Below the pieces are notes generated by a model. It was given only the letters and a program-made list of their open reading frames with translations, did not search any database and was not told where the DNA came from. Shown one piece after another: positions 1 to 8,258 of a stretch of 64,000 nt of DNA; the stretch's first letter is position 1, and each line of letters starts with the position of its first letter. The position numbers were made by a program, and so were the translations under genes. This DNA comes from Ferruginibacter sp. (lineage in GTDB: Bacteria; Bacteroidota; Bacteroidia; Chitinophagales; Chitinophagaceae), in the NCBI GenBank assembly GCA_014379625.1, contig JACMLJ010000002.1:87306-151305 (forward strand), written 5' to 3'.

Positions 1-1
1 T

Positions 2-586
2 TTGAGCGTAGTACTGGCCGCAATGTTGGTGACAGGTACTGTAACGGCACAACACAGTGCACAAAAGGTAAATATTGGTATTAAAGGCGGGTTAAACCTT
101 TATAATATCAATAACGAAAATGGGTTTAAATATGATGTAAAACCGGGGTTCAATATCGGCTTACTGGGTCATATCCATCTTGCGCCGCAAATGGCTTTAC
201 AACCAGAAATCGTTTATTCTTCCCAGGGGGCAAAATCCCAGGGAACGGATAGCAAATTAAACCTGGATTATATTAATGTTCCGGTACTGTTTCAGTATAT
301 GTTCGACAATGGATTCCGGTTACAGGCCGGCCCCCAGGTTGGCTTCCTGGTAAGTGCAAAAACAAAAATCAATGATACTAAAACAGACATGAAAGACAGT
401 TATAAACCCGTTGACCTTGGCTTGAGCGCAGGCATTGGATATGTACATCCCCCATCTGGTTTTGGTGTAGATTTGAGGTACAATCTTGGATTGACAGACA
501 TCAATGAAATAAGTGCGGTAAATTCAAAATCAACTAACAGGGGCGGCCAATTAGGCGTATTCTATCTTATTAATCATAAGAAATAG
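2..586 (+). CDS. Outer-membrane beta-barrel (porin-family) protein, 5'-truncated by window edge
   Basis: The reading frame is already open at the window edge, so the true start lies upstream; about 194 residues remain. The visible N-terminus is the end of a signal peptide (hydrophobic run, then VTAQ with likely cleavage after Ala). After it come alternating amphipathic strands with glycine turns, including IGIKGGLNLYNI and DVKPGFNIGLLGHI, and a repeated pattern ending in QLGVFYLI. This is the usual look of the PF13568 outer-membrane beta-barrel family, abundant in Bacteroidota. It would sit in the outer membrane; its cargo cannot be deduced. A strong hairpin terminator follows directly. Family call is fairly secure, specific function unknown. 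Confidence 0.8.
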   Translation: MSVVLAAMLVTGTVTAQHSAQKVNIGIKGGLNLYNINNENGFKYDVKPGFNIGLLGHIHLAPQMALQPEIVYSSQGAKSQGTDSKLNLDYINVPVLFQYMFDNGFRLQAGPQVGFLVSAKTKINDTKTDMKDSYKPVDLGLSAGIGYVHPPSGFGVDLRYNLGLTDINEISAVNSKSTNRGGQLGVFYLINHKK

Positions 587-604
587 GCTCAATTCAAAAA
601 AATG

Positions 605-634
605 AAAAGGGATCAATAAGATTGATCCCTTTTT
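605..634 (+). terminator. Rho-independent-type terminator after the barrel gene
   Basis: A perfect inverted repeat with arms AGGGATCAAT and ATTGATCCCT around a three-base loop is flanked by an A-run on the left and a T-run on the right, 18 bases after the stop codon of the barrel gene. It could work in both directions, also ending transcription of the leftward GIN gene. Confidence 0.8.
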
Positions 635-811
635 CGTGTATACCCGAAATTTATTTAGTGATTTTGATCGGTCATTACGCTTCGGATAAGGGTGGTCGTT
701 ATATCATACGGGGTATCATCTTTTTTCGCGTCAGGTAATACTTTCCCCGTTATGTGCAATTTAACGCACAGCTTTTCCCAATACCCTAAACCAAATTTTA
801 GACAACTTTAA

Positions 812-1024
812 TCATTCGATGCAAAAAATTTTATGCACAACAGCTTTTATAAACCGGCAAATTTTGATCACATAACAAGGATGTAGCGTGAATGACCAAT
901 AGTGAAGTGTTTTGTATTTCCCATTGATAAAGGCTATTCTATTTTGAACTGCTTTATCTTTTGCCGTTATGATTAACAGATCACCCGGTGTTATTTTCAT
1001 TTCTCCATTAATAACGACCCCCAC
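812..1024 (-). pseudogene. Possible frame-shifted 3' end of the GIN-domain gene
   Basis: This short frame opens at a stop just upstream of a run of five G residues and overlaps the end of the GIN-domain gene in another frame. Joining the frames by one slip in the G-run would give a continuous ...ELLWGVVINGEMKITPG... ending, which reads more naturally than the abrupt GSLLMEK end of the upstream frame. The last ~25 residues (CYVIKICRFIKAVVHK) do not look like a GIN domain, so the case is incomplete. It may be a real frameshift, a sequencing slip, or chance. Confidence 0.3.
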
Positions 1025-1530
1025 AATAACTCATATTCATAAGGCGTATCAAAACTTAGCTTACCCGTAGTTGTTACCCTAACGGATGATAAGCCATTCA
1101 GCGATATATGAAGGTCATCCACCTTTATAATACCAGCAGAAGAAATATCTGTATCACCATTTACGAGTATGGCTTGTAACCCGGTAGCAGGCAAATAAAT
1201 CGTCAGGGCATCAAAACTCGTTTTTCTTTGGGCGTCAATGATCAGTTTATTATTTTTTACTGTAAACCTTATCCTGTTCACATCCCTTTCTTTTCCCTCA
1301 ACCATTAAACGGCCAACTGGTTCATTGGTGAGTACCACCGAAATGTCCCCGTCTATCTTTACCATTTGAAAGGCGTTTTCAACTTTCACTTGCTTTTGTA
1401 TCAACGCCAACCCTGGTGCTTTGGTACCTGGTCCGGGTGTAAAGGAAAAGAGCGATAATAAAGATGGGAAAACCAGTGTGATCATCAGCGTGTTGATTGT
1501 TTGACGAAGCCTTTGCATGTTTGCTTTCAT
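997..1530 (-). CDS. GIN-domain (DUF2807-like) putative auto-transporter adhesin head protein
   Basis: The 177-residue product has an N-terminal hydrophobic signal segment (about residues 12-32). A beta-helix-like region follows, containing VENAFQMVKIDGDISVVLT, then VEGKERDVNRIRFTVKNNKLII, then ITSSG-like rungs. This order is characteristic of the GIN/DUF2807 family of exported Bacteroidota proteins. The protein is shorter than usual (about 230-250 residues) and ends abruptly. A second frame beginning at a G-run at the 3' end could supply the missing part, so the gene may be frameshifted. Function is unknown beyond being exported. Confidence 0.6.
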   Translation of the reverse strand: MKANMQRLRQTINTLMITLVFPSLLSLFSFTPGPGTKAPGLALIQKQVKVENAFQMVKIDGDISVVLTNEPVGRLMVEGKERDVNRIRFTVKNNKLIIDAQRKTSFDALTIYLPATGLQAILVNGDTDISSAGIIKVDDLHISLNGLSSVRVTTTGKLSFDTPYEYELLWGSLLMEK

Positions 1531-1872
1531 TTTGATTTTTTTTAATGGTTATAATTTTTGATTGATTGTGAAAACTATCCGGTTGAGACAGGGTTGAAAT
1601 GCAGATTTTTTTATTTTATTATTTCGATGGTGTAAAATTGCAATACTATTTACAGGTACGAAAACCTAAGCTGGTAAAGCGTAGTATAGATTACGTAAAA
1701 CGTATACTTGTTAATGTGAAACGTATTTGCTGCTGTTGATTTGAACCGGCGATGCAATGATACTTTGTATAACACGGGATTGTCAATAACGAGTACAACA
1801 AATGCATACAGCATTGAAGTGAAGCGATGATGAACAGCAGGTAACTAGCAGGAAAGAACAATAACAGGATCT
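1531..1872. other. Intergenic, no gene recognised
   Basis: This AT-rich stretch separates two leftward genes. I see no coding frame of convincing composition, no strong hairpin and no repeat. Confidence 0.5.
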
Positions 1873-2286
1873 TTAACTAAAAAGAATTATCACAGCAGCA
1901 GTGATAAAACAACATGCAGCCAGCAGCATGCCTTTGAATGGAATGCTGAACCAGTATTTTTTTGCCAGCCACAGGTAAAACAACACCGTAATAATATTCA
2001 GCATGAGCACTACGGGGTTTTGTAAAACCGGAAAGTATTGAAGGGCTAAAGTTAAATTGATAAGCCCGATATAGATGGCGCCTAAACTGTGACTTGCATT
2101 AAAACCTAGCCATGCTTTCCACATGGTTGTTTCTTTTGTGAGCACCGGAAAAGTTGTTTTCATTTCTTCATCCATCAACTTATTCCTGGAAGAAAATTTA
2201 TTGGTAAAAAAAGTATATATCAAATGAATGGTGCCAAGTACAATAAACGGTAAAGACCCCGCAATCCATAAATATTTTTCAAGCAT
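1873..2286 (-). CDS. Small multi-pass membrane protein, possibly LIC_13387-like
   Basis: About 137 residues with four predicted membrane segments: one near WIAGSLPFIVLGTIHLIYTF, one around the ASHSLGAIYIGLINLTLAL stretch, then VLMLNIITVLFYLWLA and a C-terminal MLLAACCFITAAVIIL. A polar loop (KLMDEEMKTTFP) joins the first two. The F-N-x-S-H-S-L-G sequence resembles a family of small uncharacterised bacterial membrane proteins. I placed the start at the internal ATG just before LEKYLWIAG because the 22 residues further upstream do not extend the hydrophobic pattern; a start at 2352 is possible. No function can be assigned. Confidence 0.6.
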   Translation of the reverse strand: MLEKYLWIAGSLPFIVLGTIHLIYTFFTNKFSSRNKLMDEEMKTTFPVLTKETTMWKAWLGFNASHSLGAIYIGLINLTLALQYFPVLQNPVVLMLNIITVLFYLWLAKKYWFSIPFKGMLLAACCFITAAVIILFS

Positions 2287-2463
2287 AAAAAAAATTTTGT
2301 AAGATTCAGGATATAGAAAAGAGGTAAGCCCCGCAGATACACCCGCAAGCATTGAAAATTAATAATTTTTTCTAGCCAATGTATTTTTCCGATTTAACGA
2401 GAACATACCGAATTATATAATTTGAATACGCTCTCCCTACCGCGCATGGCGATTTCCTTCCCC

Positions 2464-3234
2464 TTAGCTATCGAGCCATTTTTTAAAGTGGGGCGCTTTT
2501 TCGCGACTGATATCAATAGCAAGTGCAGCCTGGTTGGTAAGTTTCAGGGTAAGTTTCCCGGTAGGATGGGTTTGCACACTTTTAATAGCATTCTCATTAA
2601 CAATATATTGCCGGTTGACCCGGTAAAACCTGGCCGGGTTCAATACTTCTTCTATCTCTTCGAGCGTGGGATAGTCGAGGATATGACGCTGGTTGTCGAA
2701 TGTGCAGCAATAAATAAGTTGCTCCCTGACAAAATAGGCAATATCACCTGTTTTAACCGGTAGTAATGTATTGCGAAAATTAATAACAAATTTTTCTTTT
2801 TGACCCGTTTGCTGAGTGTTGCCCGGTGTAAGCGCTGCCAGCAAGCCCGCTAAATCTATGGGCGGTGGTTGCTTGTTTTGAACCAGTCGTCTGCATTTTT
2901 CAATGGCATTCTTCAGGTCTTCTTTATTGACTGGTTTCAATAAATAATCTACCCCGTTTGATTTAAATGCCTGGATCGCATATTCATTAAACGCAGTAGT
3001 AAAAATAACCGGGCATTGTAAACTAAAGGACTGGAACAACTCAAAACTCACCCCATCGCTTAACTGAACGTCCATAAAGATGAGGTCGGGTTCAGAATTC
3101 TCCCGCAACCATGTTCTTGCTGTTTTTAAACTCGACAAAGTAGTGTGTATCCTGATGTCCGGCGCTACTTCACCCAGTTTTTTAACCAGTTCTTTAGCAA
3201 CAAGCTGCTCGTCTTCAATGATAATAGCATTCAT
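2464..3234 (-). CDS. LytTR-family response regulator
   Basis: A 256-residue two-domain regulator. Residues 1-120 are a receiver domain with the acidic pair E7/D8, phospho-acceptor D55 (in IFMDVQL), T80 and conserved K100 (in YLLKPVN). Residues about 150-254 are a LytTR DNA-binding domain (ending near RVNRQYIVNENAI and the KLTLKL strand). Such regulators are normally phosphorylated by LytS-type kinases with the NPHFLFN signature. A kinase of exactly that type lies 1.8 kb away on the same strand (5073-8195) and is the likely partner, although a lipoprotein gene, a convergent globin gene and repeats lie between them. Confidence 0.93.
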   Translation of the reverse strand: MNAIIIEDEQLVAKELVKKLGEVAPDIRIHTTLSSLKTARTWLRENSEPDLIFMDVQLSDGVSFELFQSFSLQCPVIFTTAFNEYAIQAFKSNGVDYLLKPVNKEDLKNAIEKCRRLVQNKQPPPIDLAGLLAALTPGNTQQTGQKEKFVINFRNTLLPVKTGDIAYFVREQLIYCCTFDNQRHILDYPTLEEIEEVLNPARFYRVNRQYIVNENAIKSVQTHPTGKLTLKLTNQAALAIDISREKAPHFKKWLDS

Positions 3235-3465
3235 TTAAAACTTTTTAAAATTGAATAATCGGTAATTGAAAGATACAGCATCTGTTTGTTTTTTTTTTAG
3301 TTATTTACCGAGAGTGGCTTCATTTTAAAACGGGTATCCTTGCTGCTTGCGCACTACCCGAACATTTAAAAAGTTGTATGAAACAGGTTGTTTTGTACCC
3401 GGAACTATGAGGGTGAATGAGCATTTTTTCTTCTTTCACCATTCAACCTGGGCGATTTTAAAAAT

Positions 3466-3525
3466 CCCGCAAAAACAAAGAACTGGTGAGTAGTTCTTGA
3501 TTATTACACCGGATGTTTTTGCGGG
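3466..3525 (-). terminator. Long hairpin terminator downstream of lipoprotein gene
   Basis: The outer arms CCCGCAAAAAC (3466-3476) and GTTTTTGCGGG (3515-3525) pair perfectly, with an inner pair AAGAACT/AGTTCTT. Read leftwards, the stem is followed by a T-rich tract, and it begins 7 bases past the stop codon of the lipoprotein gene at 3532. Confidence 0.65.
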
Positions 3526-3531
3526 TTGTTT

Positions 3532-3936
3532 TCAATTTGTTTTATTCATAAACCAGTACCCGCCACCATATTCCTTCAGGTCGTTGCCCCAGGTTCCATC
3601 TATTTTACCGGTAGTACTATTGAAATTGGCAATGAAAGAAAATTTTCCGTTGGCCGGTGGCAAATGACTGTAAGTTCCAAAGATAACAGTATTGGCATTT
3701 GAAAATTGCCAGCTTCCTTCACCTGTTTTTTGACCAGCCGCATCCTGTAATTCCAACACGCCGCCCGCCTTGATTTTAAAACTATAGTAGTTGTTGTAAG
3801 GGCCGCTTAAAACGGAGTATTTACCTACCCAGTCCCCTTCAATTGATACTAAGGGAATATCATCATTTTTTTTGCTGCAAGAAGCAAAAGCGATAACGGA
3901 TAAAAGCCCTGCGATAAAAAGATTTTTTAATTGCAT
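3532..3936 (-). CDS. Small secreted lipoprotein, lipocalin-like fold suspected
   Basis: A 134-residue protein with a short positively charged start (MQLKNL), a hydrophobic core and a lipobox ending FASC. It should therefore be lipid-anchored at Cys20. The mature part contains EGDWVGKYSV, then GKGEWQF-like and KIDGTWGND segments. These are spaced as in small beta-barrel, lipocalin-like proteins common in Bacteroidota. It is monocistronic with its own hairpin terminator. The binding partner is unknown. Confidence 0.75.
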   Translation of the reverse strand: MQLKNLFIAGLLSVIAFASCSKKNDDIPLVSIEGDWVGKYSVLSGPYNNYYSFKIKAGGVLELQDAAGQKTGEGSWQFSNANTVIFGTYSHLPPANGKFSFIANFNSTTGKIDGTWGNDLKEYGGGYWFMNKTN

Positions 3937-4264
3937 GATTGAAAAATTTAAATTGTTTAATAAATATGATTGATCAGCACAAAGATGAATATAGATGTAC
4001 GGGATAACAATTTTAAACTGGTCAATACTATTTTTTAGTGTACAAGGCAGTAAAAAGCGGGCATAAAGTGTCGGGGATAGAAATGATGAATAACTATTGA
4101 TGAGTTAATATCGTTTAGCATTTTTTGGCAAGATATTTTTTACTATCTCCTGTAATGCAGTGTTGATAAGTGTTTTGGAAGAAAAATAAAAAATTCAACT
4201 TTTAATTTTTCAATCCTTTTTGGTTCTGGCTTGTCCAGGTTAGGTAAGCCCTGCAATTTAATTG

Positions 4265-4384
4265 CCCCGTCCTTTAGGGCGGGGAAGATAGCTGCCATAT
4301 TCCATTTGGGCTTTAGCCAAACAATTTTTCAGCTGAAGCCGCGCTTTTTATTGCCGATTGTTGTCCCCGTCCTGAAGGACGGGG
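4265..4384. repeat. Pair of GC-rich REP-like palindromes exactly 100 bp apart
   Basis: Two near-identical palindromes, CCCCGTCCTTTAGGGCGGGG (4265-4284) and CCCCGTCCTGAAGGACGGGG (4365-4384), enclose a further imperfect hairpin around 4306-4321 and an AGCTGAAGCCGCGC stretch. The surrounding 3937-4628 region contains no gene that I can support. This looks like a short dispersed repeat unit of the kind scattered through Chitinophagaceae genomes. Confidence 0.7.
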
Positions 4385-4628
4385 CAACTAAAAGCCTCAA
4401 CTAAAAAACATTGATTGATGAGTTATGAGCGTGAACCAGGAGGAAGGGATTTTGGTGTACAGATTATAATAAAGCTGAACGATCATAATTAATAACGGAT
4501 GCTACCGGCTATTTGTTTCATTTGCCTGCAATGGTGATTCATTTGGGATTTGCCCCGTTTCATTTATATTTCTTTTTTTAAGGATGAAAGATGGTATAAA
4601 TTACCGCTGATTCATTATTAAACCATGT

Positions 4629-5057
4629 ATGACTGAACAACAGGTATCTCTTGTAAAAAATAGCTGGAAGATCATCCAGGCAATCGACCCGGTGCTGGTA
4701 GGGGATGTTTTTTACGGTAAACTTTTTATGACGGCGCCCAGGTTGAAACATATGTTTCACCTGTCCACGGAAGAGCAATCCAAAAAATTAGTGGAAATGC
4801 TCAGTATCATTGTGGGGCGACTGGATCGTATGAGTGAACTTACAGAAGACATACGACAACTGGCAATACGCCATGAAGGCTATGGCGTAAAACCTGAACA
4901 TTACGCGGTGGTAGGAACCGCATTGCTTTGGATGCTGGAACAGGGTTTGGGAAAAGACTGGAATAAGGATGTAAAAGGCGCCTGGGAAAAATGTTATGCT
5001 GTTTTATCCGCAACCATGATCAATACTACCCGGTATACCCGGCAGGATAATACTTGA
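4629..5057 (+). CDS. Single-domain globin (flavohaemoglobin-like globin fold)
   Basis: The 142-residue product is a complete globin without a reductase domain. CD-corner Phe is F43 (RLKHMF). The proximal haem ligand is H82 in AIRHEGYGVKPEHY, the same context as in bacterial haemoglobins and the globin part of flavohaemoglobin. It should bind haem and O2 or NO in the cytoplasm. It converges with the sensor kinase gene on the other strand, 15 bases from its stop. Its physiological role (NO detoxification, O2 delivery or sensing) cannot be chosen from sequence. Confidence 0.9.
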   Translation: MTEQQVSLVKNSWKIIQAIDPVLVGDVFYGKLFMTAPRLKHMFHLSTEEQSKKLVEMLSIIVGRLDRMSELTEDIRQLAIRHEGYGVKPEHYAVVGTALLWMLEQGLGKDWNKDVKGAWEKCYAVLSATMINTTRYTRQDNT

Positions 5058-5072
5058 AAAACGAACAACGAT

Positions 5073-8000
5073 CTATATTAAAGGTACGCGGATAATAAAC
5101 TCAGCAGGGTTTTGATCGATAAGCAGTGGAAGTGAAGAAAGGTATTTGTATAATGTTTGCAGGCTCTCTAATCCTTTCCGGTTGCTGGTTTCCACGAAAC
5201 CTTTTTTTTGTAAATTATTGGTTACATATAGGTAACGTTCATCCGCCGTAAATACAATATGCAGTGGTGAGGCTTCATCCACAATGTTATGCTTCAGTGC
5301 GTTTTCAATGAGGAGCTGGAAGGTTACGGGTACAATTTTTTTGCTTAATAAATTCGCGGGTATATCAATGGTTACGTTTAATCCTTTTTCAAACCTGGTT
5401 TTCAGTAAGGAGATGTAGTGTTTTACAAATTCTGTTTCAGATTCAAGCGTTACCAATTGTGTTTCTTTATGTGTGAGCAGGTAGCGGTAAACTGCGCTGA
5501 GTTGTTCCAGGAATTCTGAAGCCAGTTCCCTATTTTCATAGATAAGACTGTTAAGCGATGTAAGGCTGTTGAATAAAAAATGCGGGTTAAACTGGTTGAT
5601 AAGGTTCTGGTATTGTATCTCTGTTTTATCTTTTTCAAGACGGGTAGCCTGCAACTGCAACCGGTGCAGGCTTCGCGTTTGGCGTAAACGGTAACTGTAA
5701 ATACCATAAACCCCTCCCGCTATCAACACAATAACAAGCAACATAAACCAGGTAGTTTTATAAAAAACTGTACCCACGTAAATATCAATTTCATGCACAG
5801 GTACATTCCAATCTGAAGGATCGGTGGTTGCTTTATAAAAAAATTTGTACTGGCGTCCCGGGATATTGGTATAGGTAATGTTTCGTTCTTTAGTGTACAC
5901 CCACTCTTTATTAAAAGGCTCAAGTTTATAGGCGTAGGTAATTTTTTCCGGGTTCTCATAATTTAATCCCGTCAATTCAAGGCTGAAAAAATTCTGGTGG
6001 TAACGGAGGGTAAGATTTTTGATTTCTTCGGCGTTGGTATACAGCGACAATGGTTTGTTAAACACTTTAATTGCTGAAACATACACTTGCGGGGAGCGTA
6101 ATTTTTTTTTCATTACCGTTACCGGGTTAAACATTATAAAACCACGGAAGGTGGGATATATCAACTTACCATCACGGGTACCTGCTGCTGTCTGGTCGTT
6201 GAATTCATTAATGGGCAGCCCATCGCTCATATCAAAATTGCGGAAAAATTTACGCTCCGGATCCAGTACACTTAATCCGTTGCCGGTAGCGATCCATAGC
6301 CTGTTGGATGCGTCTACTCTTAAACCGGATGTTTTATTGGAAGGTAGTCCCCGGGCCGTGGTGAAAAGCCGGAAACGCTGTGTTTTAGTATCCAGGCTGT
6401 TTAACCCGTCGCGGGTGGCGATCCAGATAATACCTTTTTTATCCTCGGCCACAGAAGTTACAAAATCATTACAAAGTGTATTCGTATCTTTTTCGGAGTG
6501 GCGGTATTGCTGAAGTTTTTTTTGCGCCGGGTTGTAGTAAACCAGGCCGCCATCATAAAACCCAATCCAGTAACCCTGCCGGGAATCTTCAAAAAGGTTG
6601 CGGACATTGAACCGGAATTTTTTATTGATCACCGGATCGTCAACTACATCACGGAACTGGTCTAACCCGTTATCATAACGTTGCAATCCGCCCGTTCCCC
6701 CTACATAAAGCTCGCCGTTATTTGTTACCAACAGGCTCCACACAAAATAACTCTTTAAAGAGTCGGCGTAGTTATATATCCTGAAATGGCCTGTTGCCGG
6801 ATCAAAGCGATTGAGGCCGTTGCCGGTGCCAATCCATATATTTCCTTTTTTATCTTCTGCAAAGGAACGGATGCTGTTAAAAGATAATTGTGCGGGATTT
6901 TTTTCATTATTGAAATAATTTTGATATAAAGTCTTAGCCGGATCATACACAGAAATACCCTTTGAAGTTCCAAACCATATATTACCCCTGCTGTCTTCGA
7001 TGGCAGCCCGGCCCCAGTCGTGCAGCAGTGAAGGCTGTACAGCAGCCTGCGGCTGAAAAGAAGTGAACATGGTATTTTCGGGATGAAACCTATCTACTCC
7101 ATATCCCTCTGAACCTACCCAGATCATCCCGGCGCCATCCTGGTAAATGGCAGAAATATTTGTTCCGGCGATGCTTGATTTTAGCAATGCATCGTTTTGG
7201 TAATGATGAAAATAATCTTTTCCGGGCAGGTACAGGCTCAGGCTCGAAGTAAGGCCACCCGCCCATATATTGCCATCCCTGTCTGTAAATAAAGAAATTA
7301 TCCTGTTCTCGAGCCATCCGCGGCTTTTATCGGTAAAATCGTGGTAGTATTGAATGGCATTGGTGGCTGGATCCCATCTTGCCAATACCGTATTGATGAA
7401 CCCGCAACCAAACCATACCAAACCCTTTTTATCTTTTGTAACAGTGGTGATAATTGTTTCATTGATACCGTATGGATCATAATTGCTGTTGACGAAGGGG
7501 GGCAATATATTTTCATTGTGGTAATCAAAAACTTTAAAGCCGGAATGGGTAGCGAGGTAGATCAGTCCTTTTTCCTTATCTAAGTAAAGATCGTTGATAC
7601 GAACGGAGCAGGCTTTTCTTACCGTTGCATTGGTATGTTCACGGTAATGGATAAAATGCCCCGTTTGTTTATCAAACCGCATGAGCCCGCCGGATGTGGC
7701 TAACCAAAGTTTACCCGCTTCGTCTTCTGCTATTTTACTTACCGCGGCATTGAAGGGACAAGCATAATTGATGAAATCATTTTTGTCGTAGCGGTACTTA
7801 CTAAGGTAGCGGTCATTACCTGTCCACACATCACCCGCCCTATCGGTAAACCCACTCCAGATAAAGTTGCCAGCCAAAGACCCGGTATCAGTTTTATTGT
7901 GAAAAAATGAAGTAAGCCGGTAGCCATCATAACGGCATAATCCATATTGGGTGCCCAACCAGATATACCCGTATTTATCCTGGGTAACCGACCTCACCGT

Positions 8001-8195
8001 TCCATCCGGCAAGCCATGCTCGGTATTTAAATGAAGAAATTTTAGTTGGGGCGCCTGCGCAAAACCTGTGAAGCAAAGAAATAAAAAAGCGGTAACCAAT
8101 AATACATCCCGGTAACAGGGGGCCTGTTGAAAAATTGTATTTGAACAGAAGTATTTCACCCAATAAATATAATTGTTTAAATTAGTTGGTCTCAC
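5073..8195 (-). CDS. Two-component propeller sensor histidine kinase (LytS-type)
   Basis: A 1040-residue membrane kinase. An N-terminal hydrophobic signal/anchor (about residues 28-47) is followed by some 14 propeller repeats of the type 'I-W-x-G-T-x-x-G-L-x-x-Y/F-D' (about 50-720). A Y_Y_Y-type beta-sandwich (YAYKLEPFNKEWVY) and one transmembrane helix (about 790-812) come next. The C-terminal kinase has the His_kinase motif NQFNPHFLFN and the ATPase N-box LIENALKHN. The domain order is that of Bacteroidota periplasmic-sensing kinases without a fused regulator. The LytTR regulator at 2464-3234 is the natural partner. The ligand is unknown. Confidence 0.93.
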   Translation of the reverse strand: MRPTNLNNYIYWVKYFCSNTIFQQAPCYRDVLLVTAFLFLCFTGFAQAPQLKFLHLNTEHGLPDGTVRSVTQDKYGYIWLGTQYGLCRYDGYRLTSFFHNKTDTGSLAGNFIWSGFTDRAGDVWTGNDRYLSKYRYDKNDFINYACPFNAAVSKIAEDEAGKLWLATSGGLMRFDKQTGHFIHYREHTNATVRKACSVRINDLYLDKEKGLIYLATHSGFKVFDYHNENILPPFVNSNYDPYGINETIITTVTKDKKGLVWFGCGFINTVLARWDPATNAIQYYHDFTDKSRGWLENRIISLFTDRDGNIWAGGLTSSLSLYLPGKDYFHHYQNDALLKSSIAGTNISAIYQDGAGMIWVGSEGYGVDRFHPENTMFTSFQPQAAVQPSLLHDWGRAAIEDSRGNIWFGTSKGISVYDPAKTLYQNYFNNEKNPAQLSFNSIRSFAEDKKGNIWIGTGNGLNRFDPATGHFRIYNYADSLKSYFVWSLLVTNNGELYVGGTGGLQRYDNGLDQFRDVVDDPVINKKFRFNVRNLFEDSRQGYWIGFYDGGLVYYNPAQKKLQQYRHSEKDTNTLCNDFVTSVAEDKKGIIWIATRDGLNSLDTKTQRFRLFTTARGLPSNKTSGLRVDASNRLWIATGNGLSVLDPERKFFRNFDMSDGLPINEFNDQTAAGTRDGKLIYPTFRGFIMFNPVTVMKKKLRSPQVYVSAIKVFNKPLSLYTNAEEIKNLTLRYHQNFFSLELTGLNYENPEKITYAYKLEPFNKEWVYTKERNITYTNIPGRQYKFFYKATTDPSDWNVPVHEIDIYVGTVFYKTTWFMLLVIVLIAGGVYGIYSYRLRQTRSLHRLQLQATRLEKDKTEIQYQNLINQFNPHFLFNSLTSLNSLIYENRELASEFLEQLSAVYRYLLTHKETQLVTLESETEFVKHYISLLKTRFEKGLNVTIDIPANLLSKKIVPVTFQLLIENALKHNIVDEASPLHIVFTADERYLYVTNNLQKKGFVETSNRKGLESLQTLYKYLSSLPLLIDQNPAEFIIRVPLI

Positions 8196-8258
8196 CGGTC
8201 AATTACCATCTGCCACATATATTATAACCTGTCGTTAGGAAACCAGGCTGTGCAAAAA

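Noticed and set aside
6019..6513. Rightward coding frame inside the sensor kinase gene
   Set aside because: It is antisense to a well-supported propeller coding sequence and has no recognisable family features.
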